A DNA stretch of 40,952 nucleotides from Candidatus Segatella papionis. Lineage in GTDB: Bacteria > Bacteroidota > Bacteroidia > Bacteroidales > Bacteroidaceae. Where the stretch lies: assembly GCA_002297965.1 (NCBI GenBank), contig DBLF01000119.1:1-40952 (forward strand). The letters are read 5' to 3'. Below, one piece after another: positions 34,706 to 40,952 of the stretch (the first letter of the stretch is position 1; every line of letters begins with the position of its first letter). A model generated the notes under the pieces. It was not told the origin of the DNA, searched no databases, and was given only the letters and a program-made list of their open reading frames with translations. The translations under genes and the position numbers were made by a program.

Positions 34706-34921
34706 TCACTTAATCATAGCGATAGCCTCGCCGATGATTCGTTCCGTATCCTCGTCGTTCATTTCTATCTTATCGACCTTGGCTGCATGATATTTGCGAA
34801 GTATTTCCTCGCTCATCCAGTCGAAGTCTATCTCATGTGTCTCGCAGAGCGTCCGAATCAAGTCGAGGTCTTCTTTTCGGATGCCGTAGTGCAAGAACTT
34901 TCCGTCCAGTCCTTTTGCCAT
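34706..34921 (-). CDS. 71-aa protein of the Dnd-like module
   Basis: This is an acidic, helical 71-residue protein lying between the Res-like gene (59 nt away) and dndD (10 nt). It starts MAKGLDGKFLHYGI, has LDLIRTLCETHEIDFDWMSEEILRKYH in the middle and ends in a predicted helix with EDTERIIGEAIAMI. No catalytic motif is visible. I recall that public annotations use the name DNA modification system-associated small protein for short genes next to dndD; this one fits in size and place, but I cannot confirm the match. It may be an adaptor or inhibitor that holds the DndD ATPase. Being encoded in the middle of the operon with no separate promoter seen, it is probably made in proportion to its neighbours. 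Confidence 0.7.
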   Translation of the reverse strand: MAKGLDGKFLHYGIRKEDLDLIRTLCETHEIDFDWMSEEILRKYHAAKVDKIEMNDEDTERIIGEAIAMIK

Positions 34922-34980
34922 AGTTCTATGATTACTTTTAGGGAGTTACACCTTAATTTATATATAATGATTGATGCCCA

Positions 34981-37347
34981 TTATTTATATTTATCAGGGA
35001 AAAAGGCATCCCATCCAGTCAAGTCCGTAGTATTCTCTATCGGCAACGAAGAATAATACCAGTTATCATCCGATTGCTGATGAATAATGATGCCACCTTT
35101 GAGATGCATATCTTTATTTTCACCATTCGCCATATATTCAATAAGAGCATTATGCTTTTCTACACCGTTCTCATCACTCCCTACCCCTTTCGTATCAAAG
35201 AGAAAAACTTGTCCGTTCTTCATCCTAATGACATAATCGACATAAAAGAGAGATTTCTCGCCTGTCTTCTTGGTGTAAGGCACAGCGTAGTGCTGCCTTC
35301 CTTCATCACCATTTTTATACCACCAATCAATACAATCATTATACTCCTCCAAAAAGGCTTCAAACTCACGCTCTTGAAAAGAGTCTGCATTCAACTGCAT
35401 ATAGGGCAGCATGGCATGATTTTTCCTTGAATCATTCTCTGTATAAGTAGTTTCATTATACTCTCTCACTTCAGGTACATTCCATGTATATTCTTTGAAC
35501 GAACGCTCTTTGCGTTTTTTCTTTCGTACTTCGATGATTTTGGTATATTTTGCGATAGCACGGCTGATGATTGCCCCAAACTTTTTGATGTTACGATGAT
35601 AAAGGATGACACTTGGCGTTTCTGTTTCCAACACACCCAAGTACTCCTCCATCAACTCATCCATATAGGCATGCAAAGTTTTGACGGCACCTTTCTCATA
35701 ACCACCCAACAATCCTTTATAAAACTTATCTAGAACAGCATTCTGCTCCGATAAATTTCGGCTCAAAGAAATGCGTTTATTCTCATCTACTTCAGTAACA
35801 CCAGCCTCACCTGTAATCTCTACATCATGAAACATCTCCACTTTGATAGCATGACGGTCGAAACTTACATTATCTATTCGCTCAGCTTGCTTTCTGTTTC
35901 TATCCACATCTATCATAAAGTGCTCTTGCCCGTTACCATCAGTACTTTCATCATCAAATGGGTCGAAGATGTCAAGTTGGATAGGCTGTTTGAACCATGC
36001 GTTATTAAAAGTCTCCAACAAAACAGACTTGAAGTCTGGTCCCAAGCGGTTTCGGTCGGCACTCAGATATTGACTATATGTGGATGTCAAAGCGACATTA
36101 TTAAGATGCTCACGGCGATAAGATAGTAAAGCCTTGGTAATGTAGCTCATATCCTCTGCCACAATTTCGATACGGTCACGGCTCAAGTTGGTATAAACCC
36201 AACCATGATTCAAAATACTATCCGTATAATAATGCTGCTCAGGCATACGCATGATTCTACCTACAGTCTGCGTACCAAACTCCGTGCTCTTGATGTCACG
36301 GAAAATCAGAAGGACTGCGGCACGAGGACAATCCCAACCTAAGGCGATAGCTTGCTTGAAAAGCAGTGCTTCCGTCAAATTGTAGTTGTTAGCCAATCCA
36401 TCGAGGTTTTGCTTATCCGTGCTTAGCCATATCGCAAGTTTGCCATTTTCTACATTGATATCATATTCCGTATCAAGCCTTGTCTTTACCATATCCACGA
36501 TGGCACGCTCTCCTTCATTCAAGGTCTCGGAATTGTCATTAGGCAACTGAATGAGCAACAAAGGATTGATTCTCACGCCCTCTTTCTCGTAGGCTTTCTT
36601 GATTTCCTTACGCTTGGCGATAGCCAAATCGAGCAAATAAGCATTCTCGCCCACCATCTCCACATCTTCTTTCACACCTGCATTGATAGTGATTCCATCC
36701 TTAATCATTTCCTCCTTGATTACATCCTCACGAGGCACGATATAAAAATCATTTGCGGCCGCTATTGTAGCAGGTTTCGGAGTGGCAGATATACGAATCT
36801 CAACCTTAGGATTAAGATTTTGCAAAACCTTCTCTGATTGCTTAGCGGTCTTGGTAGCAAACATATGTTCCTCATCTATCACAACGATGAGAGGCAGATG
36901 ATGCTCTTCCTTGGTACGTTGTACAATGTCATAGATGGACGAGGAGTTTTCTGTGTCACGCACCAAGAGATTCCGTTCCTTGTTGATGCTCTCCCAATTG
37001 ACAAAGAACACTTCGCCTGGCTTGATGTAACCCTCTATGGAATGGTCCAATTCATCATACATCACTGGAGTCAACACATGAGTCTCAGAGAAGTAATTCT
37101 TCATGCTCATATAGCTTTGCTGATGGAGCTTGTTTGGAGCTATCCAAATAATAGCCACCTGCTTACCATCTTCCGCAAGCTGCGATGTCAAGTCATCGAG
37201 CATCTTACTCGACATCACAGTCTTGCCTGAACCTGTCGGTGCCTTAAACACTAACTTTTTTCTGTCTCCTTGTGCATCCAGCAGCTTGATGGTCTTCTTG
37301 ACCAAAGCCTCAACTGCCTCTACCTGATATTGCTTCTCTTGTATCAT
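34981..37347 (-). CDS. res: type III restriction Res-like DEAD helicase/nuclease
   Basis: This 788-residue SF2 helicase pairs with the Mod protein as in type III restriction. Walker A FKAPTGSGKTV is at residues 34-44, motif II is VIDEEH (about 153-158), and motif III is ISATPKP (about 185-191). Later come motifs including ALGWDCPRAAVLL and the arginine-rich QTVGRIMRMPE (about 355-365). The C-terminus has a PD-(D/E)xK-type core, VDYVIRMKNG.VFLFDTKG, with candidates D704, D718 and K720. Known type III Res proteins are longer (about 970 residues), so this version is compact. Its start overlaps the mod stop by 4 nt (ATGA), so subunit synthesis is coupled. I infer ATP-driven cleavage of unmethylated DNA, possibly directed by the DndD/DndE-HerA proteins. 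Confidence 0.85.
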   Translation of the reverse strand: MIQEKQYQVEAVEALVKKTIKLLDAQGDRKKLVFKAPTGSGKTVMSSKMLDDLTSQLAEDGKQVAIIWIAPNKLHQQSYMSMKNYFSETHVLTPVMYDELDHSIEGYIKPGEVFFVNWESINKERNLLVRDTENSSSIYDIVQRTKEEHHLPLIVVIDEEHMFATKTAKQSEKVLQNLNPKVEIRISATPKPATIAAANDFYIVPREDVIKEEMIKDGITINAGVKEDVEMVGENAYLLDLAIAKRKEIKKAYEKEGVRINPLLLIQLPNDNSETLNEGERAIVDMVKTRLDTEYDINVENGKLAIWLSTDKQNLDGLANNYNLTEALLFKQAIALGWDCPRAAVLLIFRDIKSTEFGTQTVGRIMRMPEQHYYTDSILNHGWVYTNLSRDRIEIVAEDMSYITKALLSYRREHLNNVALTSTYSQYLSADRNRLGPDFKSVLLETFNNAWFKQPIQLDIFDPFDDESTDGNGQEHFMIDVDRNRKQAERIDNVSFDRHAIKVEMFHDVEITGEAGVTEVDENKRISLSRNLSEQNAVLDKFYKGLLGGYEKGAVKTLHAYMDELMEEYLGVLETETPSVILYHRNIKKFGAIISRAIAKYTKIIEVRKKKRKERSFKEYTWNVPEVREYNETTYTENDSRKNHAMLPYMQLNADSFQEREFEAFLEEYNDCIDWWYKNGDEGRQHYAVPYTKKTGEKSLFYVDYVIRMKNGQVFLFDTKGVGSDENGVEKHNALIEYMANGENKDMHLKGGIIIHQQSDDNWYYSSLPIENTTDLTGWDAFFPDKYK

Positions 37348-39224
37348 AGTTCACCTCCTTCTTCCTCAAAATTAAAAGACAACAAACCTTCATTCTCAGC
37401 CTTCTTTGATTCCTCAGCATTCTCTGAGTTCTCCACTTCCGCTGCATTCTCAGTTTTCTCTGTTACCTCGCCTTGCTCTGTTCCTTCAGCCTCATCAACC
37501 AAAGGCTCTTCAAACTCAACTTTTTGCTTTGGCAAGATATTCTTATAGGCATCATAGATTGCTGCTGGCAGAGCACAGAGTTCCACCTTATCGAGGACCT
37601 CCTCGAAATTGTCATCGTAGGCATAGCGAGTTGCCGAAAAGACATAGATGAGAATCTTCCCATCAACGTCCGCATGATAGATAGCCTCAGCAAAGGCATC
37701 TACCGTTAGCTCGTTATAAATGACTAACATCTTGGTCTTTCCATCATCGAAATATCGAGCGCAAGAAGTCTTCAACTTTCTGCCACAAAAAAGGGTTTGC
37801 TCCTTATAGACATCATTCTTGATGCAAAGCAAATCTGTCGATGCAGCCATTAAAGCACGCTTGTTCTTGAGACTTTGCTTTCGAGACAAAAGTTGGGTCT
37901 TATAATAACGGAGACTATTGTGAGTCAAACCTGCGACCTCTTCTCCCTTTGGAGTGACATAACCTTGGATGACTCGACGATTGCGCTCGTAAGTTACATT
38001 CTCACAGATTCCATTCTCGTTGTTGGTCACTAAGATACATTGGCGATGGCCGCCATCTTCGGCATTCAGTTGCATCGTAGCATGAAGGGTTGTGCCTGAG
38101 CCTGCGAAGAAGTCGAGGATAAGAGAACTTCTATTTGTTGATATCTGAAGTATCTTATTAAGTAACTCCAAAGGTTTTGGAGTTTCAAATTTAGCTTCTG
38201 GCAATATACTTTTTAGTTCTATTTGTGCTTTTTTATTTCCATCTATATCTGTCCACAAATTCGATGGTCTTTTAGTTTTGCCCTCACTATAAAATTTATA
38301 ATAAACTTTCCATTTTCCTTCTTTATCCTTTTTGAAATATAACATATCTTGCTTTTGCATTTGCTCTACCTTTTGTGGTCCCACACGCCATCTACTTTCA
38401 TATCCAGTAGGACCATATGGCAATACATCCGTTCCATCAGGAGCCTTGATTGGAAAAAACATTGTAGGTCTATCTTCCCTTCTATCTTCACCACCAGTTC
38501 TTCTCAATTGTAATATTGAAAAATTACCTTTTTTATCTTTTAGTGAATAACGTGACAAATCTTTATCCGACAATGGTATACCACCAATTTGAAAACCATC
38601 AGACTTTGAATAAATCAAAACATAATCACTTGCTTTTCCTAAACTACCTGTATCTTGCCCTGTTGTTGTACCCGTAGCTCTAGTTATCATGCCGACAAAC
38701 TTACTCGCCCCAAATATACCATCACACAACAACTTCAATTGAGACTGTTCATTATCATCTATAGAGATAAATATCACTCCATTCCCAGAAAGCAAACAAT
38801 TTGCTATTTTCAATCGTTTATTCATAAACGACAACCATTTGGAATGACGATAGCCATCCTCTTTATCCACAAAAGAGTCGTTATAGACAAAATCCTTGTT
38901 ACCCGTATTATAAGGAGGATCGATATAAATGACATCAATCTTCCCCGAATGGGTATAGCAAATGGCAGTAAGGGCTTCGAGGTTATCCCCCTCGATAAGA
39001 ATATGGTTGGGAGCCTCAGCATCATCGCTGACAATGGCACGCTCGGGAACCTCAACGAGTACGGGCTGCTCGTTGACCATTCTGAGTTCTGCATCCTCAG
39101 GCTTATCCTCCCATACCAAACCATACTTCTTTTGCGAACGAAGAAGCTTCAACAACTCTGACTTCTCTTCGTTCGTAAGACCCTCCTGTTCATTTATCTT
39201 CTTTGCGAGTTCATATTTATTCAT
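37344..39224 (-). CDS. mod: type III Mod-like DNA methyltransferase
   Basis: This 626-residue beta-class adenine methyltransferase is close in length to EcoP15I Mod. The catalytic DPPY (YIDPPYNTGNKDF) comes first, at about residues 102-105, and the SAM-binding FFAGSGTTLHA later, which is the beta order. The region between about 150 and 365 is the target-recognition part; its DNA (about 38125-38830) is far more AT-rich than the flanks. The end is an acidic low-complexity tail (about 560-626). I chose ATG 39224 (MNKYELAKKINEQ), which has the family-like helical beginning; a GTG at 39275 would add 17 residues. The stop overlaps res. It would methylate one strand of an asymmetric site to protect host DNA; the site cannot be predicted. 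Confidence 0.92.
   Translation of the reverse strand: MNKYELAKKINEQEGLTNEEKSELLKLLRSQKKYGLVWEDKPEDAELRMVNEQPVLVEVPERAIVSDDAEAPNHILIEGDNLEALTAICYTHSGKIDVIYIDPPYNTGNKDFVYNDSFVDKEDGYRHSKWLSFMNKRLKIANCLLSGNGVIFISIDDNEQSQLKLLCDGIFGASKFVGMITRATGTTTGQDTGSLGKASDYVLIYSKSDGFQIGGIPLSDKDLSRYSLKDKKGNFSILQLRRTGGEDRREDRPTMFFPIKAPDGTDVLPYGPTGYESRWRVGPQKVEQMQKQDMLYFKKDKEGKWKVYYKFYSEGKTKRPSNLWTDIDGNKKAQIELKSILPEAKFETPKPLELLNKILQISTNRSSLILDFFAGSGTTLHATMQLNAEDGGHRQCILVTNNENGICENVTYERNRRVIQGYVTPKGEEVAGLTHNSLRYYKTQLLSRKQSLKNKRALMAASTDLLCIKNDVYKEQTLFCGRKLKTSCARYFDDGKTKMLVIYNELTVDAFAEAIYHADVDGKILIYVFSATRYAYDDNFEEVLDKVELCALPAAIYDAYKNILPKQKVEFEEPLVDEAEGTEQGEVTEKTENAAEVENSENAEESKKAENEGLLSFNFEEEGGEL
38125..38830 (-). 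other. AT-rich target-recognition segment in mod
   Basis: Hand counts show the change: 38041-38100 has 34 G+C of 60, while 38161-38220 has 19 and 38221-38280 has 17. Normal composition returns after about 38830. The segment lies between the DPPY and FxGxG motifs, where Mod alleles differ in specificity, so it looks like an imported recognition domain. Confidence 0.75.
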
Positions 39225-39626
39225 AGACAGCGTTCCGACTGTGCTCACCCCCAAAGCAGATAAATTATGTTTCACTTGATTGTTATAAGTCTTTGCACCG
39301 ACAAGTTAGCTTTCACTTCCCCTAAAGCAGATGCAAGTCTATCCTAAAAGAATTGGCGCAGGGGTGTCATTACTCCTTTTTTATGTTCTTACTATCGAAG
39401 GCTTAGGAACTGCCATACACAAAAGAACACAAGTAAGAAGCAAGAGGACATCACCTACGCCAACATTGCATATATGTATGTAGCACAAGGTACACCCTTC
39501 CAATACGAAAGGGCGCACTTGTGCCGTGTATATATACACGTTATAGTAGGCGTCCACTGCTATCTTCCCTCTGAATGTGTAATCTGAAAGTTCCTAATTT
39601 TCGATAGTTCAGAAGCAAAACGTAGT
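39225..39626 (-). other. long leader upstream of mod
   Basis: About 400 nt lie between the repeat-borne promoter and the mod start. They hold a perfect 16-bp palindrome (39525-39540), an 8-codon micro-frame preceded by AAAAAAGGAG (39344-39370, MTPLRQFF), and a near-repeat of TCTGCTTTRGGGG (around 39250-39265 and 39322-39337). No recognised gene or riboswitch is seen. A long leader of this kind suggests control after transcription start. Confidence 0.4.
39525..39540. repeat. 16-bp perfect palindrome
   Basis: CGTGTATATATACACG reads the same on both strands. It lies inside the mod leader, about 165 nt after the expected transcription start. It could be an operator for a dimeric repressor; no regulator gene is adjacent in the window. 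Confidence 0.6.
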
Positions 39627-39743
39627 AAACGTCTAATTCTAAAAAGATATTGCCAATCCCCGGACTTAGCAGCCAGCATCTCTCTGCCAGCCATCCAAGA
39701 GAATGACGCTACAAAAGTAACGAAAAGAATTGGAATCGCCAAA
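39627..39743 (-). repeat. 117-bp direct repeat, copy 1 (promoter and leader)
   Basis: This copy is identical over all 117 bases to 40484-40600. Read leftward it contains a full promoter and about 75 nt of leader. It lies between the terminator of the small two-gene unit and the mod leader, so it would drive the Mod/Res/DndD/DndE-HerA operon. Confidence 0.95.
39712..39743 (-). promoter_or_regulatory. promoter of the defence operon
   Basis: On the minus strand, TTTG (39743-39740) and TACTTTTG (39719-39712) are 20 nt apart, an exact -33/-7 match for the phylum. The transcript would begin near 39705, about 480 nt before the chosen mod start. Confidence 0.75.
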
Positions 39744-39773
39744 TATTCAAAAGACTTTCTTCGCCATCGGGCA

Positions 39774-39808
39774 CAAAAAAGCCTTTCTGCTGGGTAAACA
39801 GAAAGGCT
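39774..39808 (-). terminator. intrinsic terminator after the DUF6169-like gene
   Basis: Read leftward, AGCCTTTCTG (39808-39799) and CAGAAAGGCT (39789-39780) form a 10-bp stem followed by a T6 run. It begins 10 nt after the stop of the DUF6169-like gene and sits just before the second promoter copy, insulating the two units. Confidence 0.9.
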
Positions 39809-39818
39809 CTTGCTCATT

Positions 39819-40316
39819 TTACTCAGGTTTATTTCCAAAGAATCCGACAAACTCATCGAAGTCATGAAGAATATTGCTTAACTTTGGATTACTTTTCTGA
39901 ACTATAATTGCTATATAATTATCTATCTCTTCATCCCTAATAACTGAAATCTTTACACAGAAACAATCACGATGGTCAAAGTCATTAAACCATCTTGTAA
40001 AAAGACGAGCTCGCATCGCTTGTCGATTATCCCCCGTTTCACATTGATACAAGAGTATATCAGGATTCGTGAGAAAGAATTCCTCTATGATACATTGTAT
40101 TGTCTCTTTTACCTTGCTATCATTTGGAGAATTCTTCTTATTCTCATTAAGGATTCCAAACTCATACGCTTTTTCGTCTTCCCAAATATTATCGTTCTCT
40201 ACGAACTCGATTCGATACTGCACGCCATAATCTGTCAAGAACTTATAAGAGTCATTCTCTATCCACACCTTATAGGGTGAATGAAAATTGAGACGAGTTA
40301 AGTTAAAGGCATGCAT
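39819..40316 (-). CDS. DUF6169-like protein of unknown function
   Basis: This 165-residue protein is cytoplasmic by sequence. It starts MHAFNLTRLNFHSPYKVW, and the pattern that follows (YKFLTDYGVQYRIEFV, later TIQCIIEEFF, LLYQCETGDNRQAMRARLF and RWF) resembles what I remember of the Bacteroidetes family DUF6169. Function is not known to me. I placed the start at ATG 40316 since it overlaps the 3' end of the 47-aa gene by 14 nt and has GAGGAGG about 12 nt upstream; the frame stays open to 40349 without a better start. Small coupled pairs of this type in a defence island could be toxin-antitoxin-like, but nothing in the sequence proves that. It has its own promoter and terminator. Confidence 0.65.
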   Translation of the reverse strand: MHAFNLTRLNFHSPYKVWIENDSYKFLTDYGVQYRIEFVENDNIWEDEKAYEFGILNENKKNSPNDSKVKETIQCIIEEFFLTNPDILLYQCETGDNRQAMRARLFTRWFNDFDHRDCFCVKISVIRDEEIDNYIAIIVQKSNPKLSNILHDFDEFVGFFGNKPE

Positions 40317-40446
40317 AACAATTTGCAGCCTCCTCTCGTGCCTTAGCAAAGTCCAACTGAGCTTGCGCCTCTCTTTCTCTCTTTCTATTAACCATATCTC
40401 GCAACACAGCTATCGCTTCCTCACGAGTTTTAATCTTCAATGCCAT
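40303..40446 (-). CDS. 47-aa helical protein coupled to the DUF6169-like gene
   Basis: This is a 47-residue, highly charged, probably all-helical protein: MALKIKTREEAIAVLRDMVN, then RKREREAQAQLDFAKAREEA, ending NCYACL. A ribosome site (AAAGGAAG) lies close before ATG 40446. The gene starts about 120 nt after the promoter in repeat copy 2, and its stop overlaps the next gene by 14 nt, so the two are translationally coupled. No family is recognised. The same frame happens to be open all the way up into the truncated traF sequence, but the internal promoter and ribosome site show that this is the true start. It may be the antitoxin-like or adaptor half of a small module; this is a guess. Confidence 0.6.
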   Translation of the reverse strand: MALKIKTREEAIAVLRDMVNRKREREAQAQLDFAKAREEAANCYACL

Positions 40447-40483
40447 ATTCTTCCTTTCTTTTAATATATTCATAAATTGTATA

Positions 40484-40600
40484 AAACGTCTAATTCTAAA
40501 AAGATATTGCCAATCCCCGGACTTAGCAGCCAGCATCTCTCTGCCAGCCATCCAAGAGAATGACGCTACAAAAGTAACGAAAAGAATTGGAATCGCCAAA
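40484..40600 (-). repeat. 117-bp direct repeat, copy 2 (promoter and leader)
   Basis: This copy is identical to 39627-39743, 857 nt apart. It drives the 47-aa and DUF6169-like genes. Recombination between the copies would remove these two genes and leave the defence operon with one intact promoter. Confidence 0.95.
40569..40600 (-). promoter_or_regulatory. promoter of the 47-aa/DUF6169-like unit
   Basis: On the minus strand, TTTG (40600-40597) and TACTTTTG (40576-40569) are spaced by 20 nt. The sequence is the same as in repeat copy 1. Start of transcription is expected near 40562. Confidence 0.75.
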
Positions 40601-40647
40601 GAAAAGAGCTCTTTTCTTTGGTATTTCAGTAAAAATCTGCAAAAACA

Positions 40648-40679
40648 TTTAGAAGTTTCAAGAAAATAGCGTATCTTTG
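40648..40679 (+). promoter_or_regulatory. rightward promoter at the island edge
   Basis: TATCTTTG (40672-40679) is a close -7 match, and TTTA (40648-40651) is spaced by 20 nt at -33. It points to the right, antisense to the truncated traF, and has no gene within the window. It may be left from the sequence that was here before the island was assembled. Confidence 0.5.
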
Positions 40680-40726
40680 CACCAACAGAATCCGCCACGC
40701 TTCCCATTAGAACAGCGAACCAGGGC

Positions 40727-40952
40727 GAACCCTTTTTATGTTTGAACATTCGGTTTGTTTTCCTTCGGTTGAGGATATAGCGTGGATGGCTCTTGGAGGC
40801 AAGGAGCTTCATCAGTCCATGCTCTCCGTACTTGTTGTTCAGGTGGAATGTTCCCCATACAAGCAATGATCCGAGCGTGAGACCCAAGCCGATGCAGACC
40901 AGTTGGTCCGCACCTGCCATATAGAGGACTACCACAAGGAAGAAGACGGCAA
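40727..40952 (-). pseudogene. traF: truncated conjugative-element TraF (DUF4133)
   Basis: The right edge encodes, leftward, the C-terminal half of a TraF-type protein (DUF4133, about 100 residues) of Bacteroidetes conjugative transposons. The VVLYMAGADQLVCIGLGL membrane segment, then KYGEHGLMKLLASKSHPRYI and a basic end with NRRKTNRMF, are close to what I recall of that family. The N-terminus lies beyond the window. After about KHKKG the match ends where native proteins normally stop, and the frame instead stays open through unrelated sequence. TraG should follow in a conjugation operon but the defence island is there. So this is a broken copy marking a junction with a conjugative element, or the edge of an element carrying the island as cargo. 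Confidence 0.7.

Noticed and set aside
31083..39224. Calling the island a Dnd phosphorothioation, BREX or DISARM system
   Set aside because: No DndA/DndC cysteine desulfurase or sulfurtransferase, no PglZ or BrxC-type gene and no DrmA/DrmB-type gene are present, and the methyltransferase and helicase are of type III layout.
39314..39477. Plus-strand frame reading MQVYPKRIGAGV... and neighbouring frame ITYANIAYMYVAQ... as small genes
   Set aside because: No ribosome site, no family recognised, and the stretch lies in the leader of a minus-strand operon; kept only as unexplained leader sequence.

Overview
The window looks like chromosome from a Bacteroidetes gut commensal, most likely Prevotella/Segatella. 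Three observations support this: promoters of the TTTG-N20-TAnnTTTG type specific to this phylum, weak Shine-Dalgarno sites, and phylum-typical genes (LruC-domain lipoproteins, a TPR/HTH regulator, a smalltalk micro-protein, a TraF-type conjugation gene). Species assignment is inference. No tRNA, rRNA, CRISPR array or intact insertion sequence was seen.

Bases 1-14472 are a plus-strand surface polysaccharide (capsule/O-antigen) locus with many 4-nt start/stop overlaps. It encodes a Wzx flippase, an EpsG-type Wzy polymerase, several glycosyltransferases, a CDP-glycerol:glycerophosphotransferase-type enzyme, a NodB-like deacetylase, a UDP-galactopyranose-mutase-like flavoprotein, an initiating sugar-phosphate transferase, and WecC plus WecB, which together make UDP-ManNAcA from UDP-GlcNAc. 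One GT4 glycosyltransferase is split in two by a frame change.

Bases 14534-20257 encode an OmpA-like outer-membrane protein and two tandem paralogous LruC-type lipoproteins, closed by a strong terminator. Bases 20345-21845 are a scrap zone: the tail of a DUF4143 ATPase, a GC-rich DUF5675-type gene, a Gly/Ser-rich tail possibly from an HU-like protein, and an intact 31-codon smalltalk gene. Bases 21901-30952 are ordinary chromosomal genes: a membrane-anchored TPR/coiled-coil/HTH regulator, LolD, a CvfB-like S1 protein, an ATP-grasp enzyme with a repeat-bearing leader, an esterase, and the RecD2 helicase.

Bases 31083-40316, on the minus strand, form an accessory defence island and are the most interesting part. 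A type III-like Mod methyltransferase and Res helicase/nuclease are followed in one operon by a 71-aa protein, a DndD-type SMC-like ATPase, and a fusion of a DndE-like domain to a HerA/DUF87 ATPase. Phosphorothioation enzymes (DndA/DndC) are absent. I infer a hybrid system in which methylation replaces sulfur marking and DndD/DndE-HerA act as DNA-sensing or translocating partners. The Mod specificity region is strikingly AT-rich. Upstream, a 117-bp perfect direct repeat carries the same promoter and leader twice: one copy faces the Mod operon and the other a small two-gene unit (47-aa protein plus DUF6169-like protein) with its own terminator. The right edge holds a C-terminally truncated TraF (DUF4133) gene, suggesting the island sits in a conjugative-element remnant.
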